Below, piece by piece: positions 1 through 7,443 of a stretch of 16,142 nt of DNA. The DNA lies in the NCBI GenBank assembly GCA_900555035.1, contig USJX01000064.1, positions 1-16,142 of the forward strand. The letters are read 5' to 3'. The translations under genes were made by a program, and so were the position numbers. The notes beneath the pieces are model-generated. The model was given only the letters and a program-made list of their open reading frames with translations, ran no database searches and was not told where the DNA came from. The DNA is from an uncultured Prevotella sp. (GTDB taxonomy: Bacteria > Bacteroidota > Bacteroidia > Bacteroidales > Bacteroidaceae). Numbering within the stretch: position 1 is the stretch's first letter; each line of letters opens with the position of its first letter.

Positions 1-63
1 TATTATATAATATAAAGAAGTAAAGAGAAAGGACAAGTGAAAGATATGAACCCACTCAAAATT

Positions 64-128
64 AATTGGAACAACTGGAACAATTGGAACAACCGGAACG
101 CAGCCAACCGGAGCAAGCTAATTGGAAC
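64..128. repeat. Short 9-bp tandem repeat (AAYYGGAAC) in the left intergenic region
   Basis: Four head-to-tail copies of AAYYGGAAC occupy 64-99, and a fifth copy lies at 120-128 after a diverged stretch. They fall inside a 37-codon open frame (ATG at 46, TAG at 157-159) that would encode a Trp/Asn-rich peptide with repeated W-N-N. I see no promoter box or family resemblance, so I treat it as low-complexity intergenic DNA, not a gene. The rest of 1-280 holds no other gene that I can support. Confidence 0.6.
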
Positions 129-280
129 GCAGCCCCCAGGGAAATCTCCTCTTCTCTAGAAGGCAAGCTCAATCCATTTGCTTTTCACCTTAGGAACAGA
201 AAATCATAGGAAAAACATTAATTTTCCTTAAACAAACCGCTTTCTAGAATTATTTCGAAGTATAGTTAGAAATATTTTCG

Positions 281-288
281 TATTTTTG
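281..288 (+). promoter_or_regulatory. Bacteroidota -7 box (TATTTTTG) for the DUF4143-class ATPase
   Basis: TATTTTTG fits the Bacteroidota σABfr -7 consensus TAnnTTTG. It lies 26 nt before the ATG at 315, which predicts a leader of about 20 nt. A convincing -33 TTTG is not visible. A perfect 8-bp palindrome TTCTAGAA lies at 242-249, just upstream, and could bind a regulator (speculative). The DNA from 292 into the gene is repeated at 7543. Confidence 0.6.
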
Positions 289-314
289 CAAAGTACACTT
301 TAAAATATTTCTGT

Positions 315-1598
315 ATGGACAAGCAATTTATCAAAAATATCATCATCGAGAAGCAAATAGCCATCCCGAACTACAAACTGGTTCACCGAGATTTCCTTTT
401 CGGCGACAAGTCGAATTATATTCTCGTAGGTATCAGACGAGCAGGAAAATCCTACTTACTGTATCAGGATATTCAGACCAGACTCAACAAAGGAGAACAG
501 TCGGCCCAAGATATTCTCTACATCAACTTTGAGGATGAGCGCTTGTCATCCCTCAAGGCAGAAGAACTGGGCACTATCCTGGATTCCTACATGGAACTAT
601 ATCCAGGCAAACAGCCCTTCGTCTATCTTGATGAGATTCAGAATATAGAAGGTTGGGAGAAATTTGCCCGCCGCCTGGCTGACTCCCAATATCGCGTGAT
701 GATTACAGGCAGCAACGCCAAGATGCTGGGCAAGGAAATGTATTCTACACTTGGAGGAAGATACATTCCGAAGGAAATCTTTCCTTTTTCCTTTGCAGAA
801 TACCTAACCTATCATCAAGTAGAACTAGGTGAAAACTGGGAATACAACCAGCAGATAAAATCAATAGTATCCAACTATTTTGATTCCTACTTTTACGAAG
901 GGGGAATAGCTGAATCGTTTGAGCAACCCGACAAGCGGGAATATCTCAATGCCCTGTATCAGAAAATTCTGATTGGCGACATCGTGGAGAGAAACAGCAT
1001 TCGCAATTCAAGAATATTCCGCTTTCTGGCTAAAAAACTTGCCGATAGCGTGATGCAGCCTTCATCCCTGACCAGATTGCAACACATGGTGAAATCTACT
1101 GGAGACACCATCAGTTTGCCAGCCCTGAAGGATTACCTGGAATACATGCAAGATGCGTATCTCTTCTTCCCGATTCCGAATCTGGTTTCACCTATGACAG
1201 AACAGGCAACACTTCAAAAAAGATACGTTGCCGATAATGGAATACTCAATCTCTTTTTGTTTCAGGGAGAAACGAAGCTGTTGGAGAATATGGTGGCGAT
1301 AGAACTGAACAGAAGATTCAGAAACACGACAGAAGAAACCTTGCTCTATTATTTCAACAAGAACGTAGAGATAGATTTCTGCGTTCCTTCCGCCCAGTTG
1401 GCCATCCAGGTATCTTACAATCTGAATGATGAGGCAACCTACGAGCGAGAAGTAGGAGGACTGATTAAATTTCTGAAAGCCTTTCCAGGCTATCACGGCT
1501 ACATCATCACCCGTGATTACCAGACCCAAATAATGGCAGATGGCTATACGATAGAGGTAGTACCTATCTGGAAATGGCTATTACAAGACAACAACTAG
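315..1598 (+). CDS. AAA+ ATPase of the AAA_14/DUF4143 class
   Basis: This 427-residue protein is a P-loop ATPase of the family annotated as 'ATP-binding protein, DUF4143', abundant in Bacteroidales. Its cellular role is not established. Visible elements are Walker A GIRRAGKS (39-46), Walker B FVYLDEIQ (102-109), a sensor-1-like segment ITGSNAKML (130-138) and the family's PFSFAEYL motif (157-164). The C-terminal DUF4143 domain resembles PD-(D/E)xK nucleases. Here E352 and D354 of the E-I-D-F strand are kept, but the later strand reads A-I-Q-V-S (363-367) where active members have a catalytic lysine, so cleavage is doubtful. Length is normal for the family. It is a single-gene unit with its own promoter and a strong downstream hairpin. 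The first 11 codons and the leader are duplicated as a dead remnant at 7543-7610. Confidence 0.9.
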   Translation: MDKQFIKNIIIEKQIAIPNYKLVHRDFLFGDKSNYILVGIRRAGKSYLLYQDIQTRLNKGEQSAQDILYINFEDERLSSLKAEELGTILDSYMELYPGKQPFVYLDEIQNIEGWEKFARRLADSQYRVMITGSNAKMLGKEMYSTLGGRYIPKEIFPFSFAEYLTYHQVELGENWEYNQQIKSIVSNYFDSYFYEGGIAESFEQPDKREYLNALYQKILIGDIVERNSIRNSRIFRFLAKKLADSVMQPSSLTRLQHMVKSTGDTISLPALKDYLEYMQDAYLFFPIPNLVSPMTEQATLQKRYVADNGILNLFLFQGETKLLENMVAIELNRRFRNTTEETLLYYFNKNVEIDFCVPSAQLAIQVSYNLNDEATYEREVGGLIKFLKAFPGYHGYIITRDYQTQIMADGYTIEVVPIWKWLLQDNN

Positions 1599-1610
1599 AG
1601 CTTTAGAACA

Positions 1611-1660
1611 AGAAAAGGGGCAAGACCATGGCTCAAAGCACCATGATCTTGCCCTTTTCT
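1611..1660 (+). terminator. Strong terminator hairpin after the DUF4143-class ATPase
   Basis: A nearly perfect inverted repeat of about 20 bp: 1611-1631 (AGAAAAGGGGCAAGACCATGG) pairs with 1641-1660, with one bulge and one mismatch around a 9-nt loop. The right arm ends in CCCTTTTCT followed by ATTCTGACTTTT, giving a T-rich exit. It sits 12 nt after the stop codon. Confidence 0.8.
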
Positions 1661-1702
1661 ATTCTGACTTTTGCCACCCCCATCTCGTTCAATGCCGTGA
1701 TG

Positions 1703-1733
1703 ATTTTGCAACATATACTTTAAAATATTTTCT
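1703..1733 (+). repeat. Third copy of the ATPase-leader box (TTTTGCA...ACTTTAAAATATTT)
   Basis: TTTTGCA followed by a variable 6 nt and the exact 14-mer ACTTTAAAATATTT resembles the ATPase leader at 284-310. The same 14-mer is at 7548-7561. No ATPase start codon follows here, so this is either a remnant of another ATPase leader or a shared promoter-proximal element. Confidence 0.5.
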
Positions 1734-1786
1734 CTAAATACATAAAATAAAAACTTGCTGTCCCACGAATTGGCACAAGTGCAAGC

Positions 1787-1794
1787 TAACTTTG
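1787..1794 (+). promoter_or_regulatory. Bacteroidota -7 box (TAACTTTG) for the HIRAN gene
   Basis: TAACTTTG matches TAnnTTTG and lies 26 nt before the ATG at 1821, so it decides the start codon against the upstream alternative at 1755. Just upstream is a small inverted repeat, GCAC-AA-GTGC (1773-1782), in the spacer region, a possible operator. Confidence 0.65.
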
Positions 1795-1820
1795 CACACA
1801 GAAATCAAAATAGTAAAGTT

Positions 1821-2198
1821 ATGAAGAGAAAAAAGATATTTTTCAAGGAATGTCATCTCGCAGGTCGCCAATATCATGATGCCAATGAAGTTTGGGAAGA
1901 GTTGAAGGTCGGCACTCTGCTTGAATTACAAAGAGACCAAGAGAACCCATACGACAAGAATGCTGTCGCTGTGGTTTACTCAAAGGTGGCAGATAACAAC
2001 GAGAAAGAGGAATATCTGCTAGGCTATCTTCCTCGCACTTCCAATACAGAGATTGCCCAATTATTGGAAATGGGGTGGGCACCTATCTTTGAATGCCGCA
2101 TCAGCAAGATCAACGAAGATGCCCATTACGAGAACCAAATTCGCTTGACCATTCGCATCAAGCAAAACCAACAAGCACAGAATTGTGTCGAAAGCTAA
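1821..2198 (+). CDS. Small HIRAN-domain protein
   Basis: A 125-residue protein made almost entirely of a HIRAN domain. Recognisable family features are the opening strand F-K-E-C-H-L-A-G-R-Q-Y-H (8-19), the core L-L-E-L-Q-R-D-Q-E-N-P-Y-D-K-N-A-V-A-V (about 34-52), the later L-G-Y-L-P strand and a C-terminal I-R-L-T-I-R-I strand. HIRAN domains (as in HLTF/Rad5) bind DNA 3' ends or damaged and stalled DNA. Stand-alone bacterial versions are common near restriction and repair genes, but their exact role is unknown. An open frame extends upstream to 1755, but a promoter box at 1787 would lie inside it, so I choose ATG 1821. The gene is convergent with the DUF262 operon. Confidence 0.85.
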   Translation: MKRKKIFFKECHLAGRQYHDANEVWEELKVGTLLELQRDQENPYDKNAVAVVYSKVADNNEKEEYLLGYLPRTSNTEIAQLLEMGWAPIFECRISKINEDAHYENQIRLTIRIKQNQQAQNCVES

Positions 2199-2209
2199 CC
2201 CTAATATCG

Positions 2210-2246
2210 GGCCAGGTCGTAGGGACCTGTATGGTGCGACTTGGCC
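2210..2246 (+). terminator. Hairpin downstream of the HIRAN gene
   Basis: GGCCAGGTCG (2210-2219) pairs with CGACTTGGCC (2237-2246) with one mismatch, and a nested AGGTC/GACCT pairing can form inside. It begins 12 nt after the HIRAN stop. The T-run after it is weak (TTGACCTTTC), so it may be a structured 3' end, not a clean intrinsic terminator. Confidence 0.45.
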
Positions 2247-2269
2247 TTGACCTTTCTGTGCTTTTCTAC

Positions 2270-2340
2270 AAAGGGACAGGATACGCCTCTCACACGTCGG
2301 TCTTCGGATGCAGGCTTCGGGAGGATTTCCTGTCCCTTTT
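2270..2340 (+). terminator. Long-loop terminator between the convergent HIRAN and DUF262 genes
   Basis: AAAGGGACAGGA (2270-2281) and TCCTGTCCCTTT (2328-2339) are perfect 12-bp inverted arms, followed by a T-rich run TTTTCTTATTT in the plus direction. The 46-nt loop is GC-rich and can fold further. A second, AT-only hairpin TTATTT-ACG-AAATAA (2342-2356) lies next to it and could help end leftward transcripts from the DUF262 operon. Confidence 0.65.
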
Positions 2341-2372
2341 CTTATTTACGAAATAATCAGCAGCTTATACTA

Positions 2373-4421
2373 TTATCTTTTCATGACGATTTTAAGCACT
2401 TTTTCTTGATGCTCATTCATATCATCCACATTCCATTCTAATCCAAAAGGACGTTTAGCCGTCTCATCCTTAATCCCATCATCATAATTGTCTTGACATA
2501 TTTGCAACATGATTCTGAACTTTAGAGATGCTGTACTAACTTGATTTGACTTTGAATCCAAATAACGGTTTTTCTTATCAATTGGATTCCAGTCAGAACC
2601 GGAGCTATTAGCATCGGAACCAATCATGGCAAAGTTTCCAAAACAATTGATGTCTTCTGAGCTAATAGGTTTATCACTACCAGCCTTAGCCTGAGGATAA
2701 TAATGTTCAAGGCTCTTACGAGTTCGAGAGAAATAGAAGTTATTAAATACCTCTAATTCAAAATCACTACATCCCAAATCTTGAAAGAATCCGATACGTT
2801 TTGCATCTCCTTTCTTAGCTTTTTCTCCACGTAGCTCTTCCGCATACTTTCTCCATATTTTATAGTCTGTATAATCAAACACATAGAGAGGTATATTGGG
2901 AGCTCCCTTAGGATAGATGCGATGAAAGTCTCGTTCTACATTTTCCAGTTCTACATTCAGATGTCCATTTCGTATCATCGTGACATCAAAGCTATTAGGC
3001 TTTGGCTGGTTTCTTTCATTGAGTTTTTCCGCATCCAGATACACATCAAAGAAATACTTATCAGCCAAATCTCTCATAAAGACGAGATAATCACTAATAT
3101 TATCGCTCTCAAACAAATGATACAGACAATAAAACAGGTAGTTCTTGCGTTGCTTCGCCGTAAAAGTTACCTCGAACATAGATAGCAACTGTACAAGCTC
3201 TGCCTGCATAGGTTTGTCTTCCGACAAATCCTTCTGATAGACAGCATTTCCATTTTTATGGTAACGCTGCAACTTCCACGGATTTTCTGAAATACGATCC
3301 TCACCGAGCGTATGGTGAACCACATAATTATCCAAGAAATACTTAGCCTTCAACAGATTATAAGCAAACCGTTTTACGAAATCAGCCGTGATGTTAATCT
3401 TCTCAAACTCATGAAGCAGTTCCTTGTCATCAAGAGATAATTTCAAAGGATCAAATCCTTGTTCCTTCATCCTCGTAATCTTCAACACAATCAAGAGGAA
3501 ATTAGGAAAGTCTATGATTGGTTGAAATCTATCATTCTCATCTAACGTCGTACTCTGGGGCACTGGCTTAACAGGAGTATCCAACAACTCTGCAATCGTT
3601 TTTCTACCCAAAGAATTACCAGCATTAGCTGGCATATCGGCAAAAGTATCAAACGACTCTAAGACGAAACTATCCATGTTCTCACCAAAAACAGTTTTCA
3701 TATCAGACATTTTTTGCTGAACGTAAAAGCACATATCACTACATGCTTCCCAGATACGACTGAACTTTTCCATTGAGGTATTATCCCCGATAAATTGCTC
3801 ACTCAATTTTGCCTTAACAATCTCATGCTTCTCCAGCTGTTCGCCACGAGAATTCATCACCTCAAAATAATGGTTCAAATCCACATCCTTCGGCACTCGA
3901 TAATGTATGATATGGACATGATTCAAGAAATACTCTTTGAATTTATCCACATCAGTTTGAGCCAAACCAACAATCTCATCCAGTCCTGCTTTTGCGGACT
4001 CGAAGCCATTCTTGATACCAAGGTCAGGCATCTCACCAAGATCCTCTTTCTCTCCACGCCCTGATAATGCCTCTATCGTCGAAGCTGAAGCTTTTCGTGC
4101 CGAATAAGTCAAGCGATTATAAATGTCATGCACTCCCAAAGCTCTAAGTATGATGTAAATCGTAGTCAAACGCTGTTGACCATCTATCACCTCATATTTA
4201 TTCTCATCACGCTTATAAGTGACAAGAGTACCTATGTAATAAACCGTTTTGCCCATATCCATAGAATCATGGACATCTTTTATCAAAGCACAGATTTCAT
4301 CTCGTTCCCACGCATAGTTACGTTGGTAGATTGGAATTACGTATGTAATAGGTGCTCCGTGATTATCACAATAGATTTCCTTGATAGAACACTCTTTCAA
4401 AATACTTTTCAAATCTTTCAT
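2373..4421 (-). CDS. DUF262-DUF1524 protein (GmrSD-type IV restriction-like)
   Basis: This 682-residue protein has the two-domain plan of GmrSD and SspE, enzymes that sense modified DNA and cut or nick it. The N-terminal DUF262 (ParB/Srx-like NTPase) domain shows IPIYQRNYAW (29-38) and the signature DGQQRLTT (80-87). The second DUF262 block, F-E-V-M-N-S-R-G, follows further on. The C-terminal DUF1524 HNH-like nuclease region retains LEHYYPQ (571-577, H573), F-G-N-F (N596), the A-N-S step (N605) and K616/K617, so it looks catalytically competent. It is the second gene of a leftward pair, with its ATG 9 nt after the partner's stop, so co-translation is likely. The role in phage defence is inferred from family knowledge and from the WYL regulator next door. 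Confidence 0.85.
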   Translation of the reverse strand: MKDLKSILKECSIKEIYCDNHGAPITYVIPIYQRNYAWERDEICALIKDVHDSMDMGKTVYYIGTLVTYKRDENKYEVIDGQQRLTTIYIILRALGVHDIYNRLTYSARKASASTIEALSGRGEKEDLGEMPDLGIKNGFESAKAGLDEIVGLAQTDVDKFKEYFLNHVHIIHYRVPKDVDLNHYFEVMNSRGEQLEKHEIVKAKLSEQFIGDNTSMEKFSRIWEACSDMCFYVQQKMSDMKTVFGENMDSFVLESFDTFADMPANAGNSLGRKTIAELLDTPVKPVPQSTTLDENDRFQPIIDFPNFLLIVLKITRMKEQGFDPLKLSLDDKELLHEFEKINITADFVKRFAYNLLKAKYFLDNYVVHHTLGEDRISENPWKLQRYHKNGNAVYQKDLSEDKPMQAELVQLLSMFEVTFTAKQRKNYLFYCLYHLFESDNISDYLVFMRDLADKYFFDVYLDAEKLNERNQPKPNSFDVTMIRNGHLNVELENVERDFHRIYPKGAPNIPLYVFDYTDYKIWRKYAEELRGEKAKKGDAKRIGFFQDLGCSDFELEVFNNFYFSRTRKSLEHYYPQAKAGSDKPISSEDINCFGNFAMIGSDANSSGSDWNPIDKKNRYLDSKSNQVSTASLKFRIMLQICQDNYDDGIKDETAKRPFGLEWNVDDMNEHQEKVLKIVMKR

Positions 4422-4430
4422 TGTCTTCTA

Positions 4431-6266
4431 CTATTTATAAAAACGATTTACTTTAAAGAAATAGAGATAATTCAGATAGACTCCATCGCCATCATGCTCA
4501 TCCAAATTCTCAGCATTTGTTCTGCCATTCTTTTTCCCATCCTTTAAGTCGCTATAAGACAAAGGAGTTAGCTTGTCTGCCAACACACTGAGTAATGTAG
4601 TGGGAGTATCTTGCCTGGCTATCAACTTGTACATATTAAATGAATTCTTCAAATTCTCATTAGTTTCCATAATGAAATTCTGAGCAGAAAGCCATCCCAA
4701 ATTTGTATATTGCGCTCTAAGCGAATAAGCCCAAACAAAGGCATAAACGACAAATTGCTCAAACAACTCCATATCTTCTTTGGTTGGATATGACTCCGGA
4801 CAAAACCTATCTACATACAGGAGTACCGAGGTATCAAACAGCAACCGGGCAATACCATTGCCTACTCCCTTCTTGAAATAGCGATCCAATGTCTTCACTA
4901 TAATATTGTCGTTGATATAGAACCCCTCGTACTTGCTATTATCTTGAATGTCCTTTAGTATGGCATAATAATGCTTCGTATATTCAAAGAAAGGTTTGCC
5001 TGCTATAATTGGAGCGTCCAATTGAAATGCATTGATATTGCGAGTTCCAGAAACGAATGGCATAGCAGAAGAATTTACCATATCTGCATAACAATAAGCA
5101 CTCTTATAGAATTGAGCATAAGGAGTTCGTGCAGAACGAGTAATCCCCTTGAACATGTGGATATTACGTTCATCCAACACTTCTGCCCTATTGCCATTTA
5201 CCCATTCTTTGATACGATACAGATAGTTTCCGAAAAAATCTGCCAAACCACTTTGAGATATTTGTTCCCATCCCTTGACGATTCTTTCAACCTCATTCTC
5301 CTCTATACCAATCATTTCACGTAAATGATAAGCTTTCAGCAAATCATGTGGATATAGAGCTTTGCCACGAGCATTCTGAGAGTCAAAGAACTGAAAGGCT
5401 TCAGAAACATCAGATGTGACAACAACAATAAGTTCACATCTGCTCTCAACAAATTCTTCCAGTCTTCTACACTCTCGTTCCTTTACATAAAAGTCTTCTT
5501 TCTGTTGTTGGCTTGCTTTCAAATCAGGTTTGCTGACGCGTCGTTCCAATGCTCGATAATTATTGGATATATTACGGGCATTATACTCATTATCATATAA
5601 TTCTTGCTGGAGAAAAGCTATATCGTTCTTCCCCAAGGCCTTTAACAACAAAGAGAACGTAATAATTCTCTGCAATCCATCAACTATATCATACGAGCCT
5701 TGGCTTGATGCTCGATGAAGAATCAGAGTACCTACCCTGTAACTTTCTTTATTGTCATTCATCGCTTCGATAATATCATCAAGCAACTGTATTGCATTAC
5801 GAGCAGTCCACTTATATGGACGCTGATAGATTGGAATCGACAGATTCACACCATTAATGTGTTCCCCACCATTCGAAATCGTTTGACGAAGAAGCAAATC
5901 ACCAATAGTAGTTATAGACAACGTAAGTTTATCCTTTTGGGATTGTTGCTCAACTGATTGTTGTTCAACTATATGTATTTGCGAATTATCGTCTTTCGCC
6001 CTATTGATAATGATAGTATTCTCTATGGTATCTCCCATCGTCCAATACTTATACCCATCAATATGCAGATAAGGGAAATTATATTTCCACCATTGTTGTG
6101 GAACACCAAATTCTCTTTGTGACTGCACAAAAAAGACGAATTCCTCATCAGACAAGGCACATTTATTCCTCACAATGTACTCATGAGGACACGTAGGCAT
6201 TGTCTTGGCAAAAGTCCATTGACATTTACCTATCAAACGGCGTAATTTTACTTCATCATAGTTCAT
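4431..6266 (-). CDS. DUF262 protein with an extra N-terminal domain and no HNH nuclease
   Basis: A 611-residue protein and first gene of the leftward pair. Residues 1 to about 92 form a compact domain with the segments F-A-K-T-M-P-T-C-P-H-E-Y (19-30) and D-G-Y-K-Y-W-T-M-G-D (70-79). I recognise this as a recurrent, unnamed Bacteroidales domain that may act as a sensor (inference). A Gln/Ser-rich linker (about 98-111, with E-Q-Q-S repeated) joins it to a DUF262 domain bearing IPIYQRPYKW (144-153) and a variant signature DGLQRIIT (196-203), in which the usual second Gln-position pair is changed. The later DUF262 block reads D-S-Q-N-A-R-G-K-A-L. No H-x-x-P / N / K DUF1524 motif is seen at the C-terminus, so it probably recognises or regulates and leaves cleavage to its partner. 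Confidence 0.8.
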   Translation of the reverse strand: MNYDEVKLRRLIGKCQWTFAKTMPTCPHEYIVRNKCALSDEEFVFFVQSQREFGVPQQWWKYNFPYLHIDGYKYWTMGDTIENTIIINRAKDDNSQIHIVEQQSVEQQSQKDKLTLSITTIGDLLLRQTISNGGEHINGVNLSIPIYQRPYKWTARNAIQLLDDIIEAMNDNKESYRVGTLILHRASSQGSYDIVDGLQRIITFSLLLKALGKNDIAFLQQELYDNEYNARNISNNYRALERRVSKPDLKASQQQKEDFYVKERECRRLEEFVESRCELIVVVTSDVSEAFQFFDSQNARGKALYPHDLLKAYHLREMIGIEENEVERIVKGWEQISQSGLADFFGNYLYRIKEWVNGNRAEVLDERNIHMFKGITRSARTPYAQFYKSAYCYADMVNSSAMPFVSGTRNINAFQLDAPIIAGKPFFEYTKHYYAILKDIQDNSKYEGFYINDNIIVKTLDRYFKKGVGNGIARLLFDTSVLLYVDRFCPESYPTKEDMELFEQFVVYAFVWAYSLRAQYTNLGWLSAQNFIMETNENLKNSFNMYKLIARQDTPTTLLSVLADKLTPLSYSDLKDGKKNGRTNAENLDEHDGDGVYLNYLYFFKVNRFYK

Positions 6267-6295
6267 ATTTTATGAAATTATTTGTTATGTCGGCA

Positions 6296-6303
6296 CAAAG
6301 ATA
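6296..6303 (-). promoter_or_regulatory. Leftward -7 box (TATCTTTG) for the DUF262 operon
   Basis: Read on the minus strand, 6303-6296 is TATCTTTG, an exact TAnnTTTG match, 29 nt upstream of the ATG at 6266. A TTTG (minus strand, 6321-6318) lies upstream, but its spacing is shorter than usual. Confidence 0.65.
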
Positions 6304-6312
6304 AGAAAAACC

Positions 6313-6411
6313 TGTATCAAATCATAGGACAAGTTCTTTTTTTTAAGAAAAAATGTATCATAAATCAATAAAATCGCAAAAATCTCGTTATTTAATGTAG
6401 ATAAAATCGTA
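6313..6411. promoter_or_regulatory. Candidate operator repeats between the DUF262 operon and the WYL gene
   Basis: Two direct-repeat pairs lie in the divergent intergenic DNA. TGTATCA followed by (T)AAATCA occurs at 6313-6324 and 6354-6367, 41 bp apart. ATAAAATCGYA occurs at 6368-6378 and 6401-6411, 33 bp apart. Repeats spaced by near-integral helical turns in the gap beside a WYL repressor-like gene suggest binding sites for it. This is inference only. Confidence 0.4.
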
Positions 6412-6417
6412 TATAAC

Positions 6418-7350
6418 ATGAGAACTCAAGCGAAATTCAAAGAATACATTTGGTTGGTAAACACCATCAACAAAGCCCGAGCTATTTCTTTTGCAGATAT
6501 TCAAAAGAAATGGCTTGAAACGGACATGAGCGAAGGAATAGAATTGGCTCGTTCAACCTTCAATCGGCACAAAGATGCCATAGAAGACATTTTTGGCATA
6601 TATATTGAGTGCAACAGGAAAAACGGATATAAATATTCTATTGGAAATCCTGAAGCATTAGAGTCTGACTCCATACAAAACTGGATGTTAGCCACACTTG
6701 CATCCAACAATATTATTAGCGAATGTGTATCGCTTCAAGATAGGATTGTGCTTGAATCTGTACCCTATGAAGGCGAAAGCCTCAAACTAATCCTTGATGC
6801 CATGAAACGAAACATCAAGATAACCATTCTTTACAAGAGGTATGGCAATACAAATGCCAAAAGCTATACTATCGAGCCATATTGCATAAAATTGCATAAG
6901 CAACGTTGGTATGTATTGGGACACTTCCATTATACAGAAGCAGAAACCCAAGAAGTAAAGGATTACTATGCCCTATTCTCACTTGACAGAATCAAAAGCA
7001 TAGAATCCACAGATATCAAATTTGAGATAGCTCAAGACTTCAACGCTCAAGATTACTTCAAGGAATATTACGGAGTGCTGATTGGCGACGGAACTACTGT
7101 TGAACGAATTAGATTTAGAGCTTACGATTACGAACAGTATCGAGTAAAAGACTTACCCCTCCATGCTACTCAAAAAGCTATCGCAAAAGGCGACAACTAT
7201 ATGGATTTCGAAATTACCATGCGCCCTACCGTAGATTTCTTTGGATATTTAATGAGCCGGGGAAGCCAATTGAGAATCCTCTCACCAGAATGGTTGGCTG
7301 AACAGATACACGACTTGCATCGAGATGCAATGAGAATGTATGAAAAATAG
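6418..7350 (+). CDS. WYL-domain transcriptional regulator
   Basis: A 310-residue protein with an N-terminal winged-helix region (about 5-75, including the R-S-T-F-N-R-H-K recognition-like helix), a central WYL domain (about 125-200) containing the diagnostic RWYVLG (163-168) and the S-L-D-R-I strand (188-192), and a C-terminal WCX-like region ending near 305. WYL proteins bind nucleic acid or nucleotide ligands. BrxR and CapW are members that repress phage-defence operons (BREX, CBASS) until infection. Its divergent position, 151 bp from the DUF262 pair, with repeated motifs in the gap, makes control of that pair its likely job. No second promoter-proximal gene follows. A small perfect hairpin lies 16 nt after the stop. 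Confidence 0.88.
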   Translation: MRTQAKFKEYIWLVNTINKARAISFADIQKKWLETDMSEGIELARSTFNRHKDAIEDIFGIYIECNRKNGYKYSIGNPEALESDSIQNWMLATLASNNIISECVSLQDRIVLESVPYEGESLKLILDAMKRNIKITILYKRYGNTNAKSYTIEPYCIKLHKQRWYVLGHFHYTEAETQEVKDYYALFSLDRIKSIESTDIKFEIAQDFNAQDYFKEYYGVLIGDGTTVERIRFRAYDYEQYRVKDLPLHATQKAIAKGDNYMDFEITMRPTVDFFGYLMSRGSQLRILSPEWLAEQIHDLHRDAMRMYEK

Positions 7351-7366
7351 AATCTCACTCAAACCC

Positions 7367-7384
7367 CAATCTTCAGGAAGATTG
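7367..7384. terminator. Perfect 8-2-8 inverted repeat after the WYL gene
   Basis: CAATCTTC-AG-GAAGATTG is a perfect inverted repeat shortly after the WYL stop. The loop is only 2 nt and no T-run follows, so termination is possible but not strongly supported. It could instead be a protein-binding site. Confidence 0.4.
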
Positions 7385-7443
7385 CACAAAGGTAGTACAA
7401 TGTTTTAAAGTAGAAAAGAGATTTTAGATAAAAAACAGATAGA

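Noticed and set aside
1188..1529. Minus-strand open frame of 113 codons inside the DUF4143-class ATPase
   Set aside because: It is the antisense shadow of a clear ATPase gene and shows no domain or promoter.
1770..1786. TTGGCACAAGTGCAAGC as a σ54 promoter for the HIRAN gene
   Set aside because: GG to GC spacing is 7 or 11 nt, not 10, and a σABfr -7 box explains the gene better.
2093..2441. Plus-strand open frames running past the HIRAN stop
   Set aside because: They cross two hairpin terminators and lack any recognisable protein pattern.
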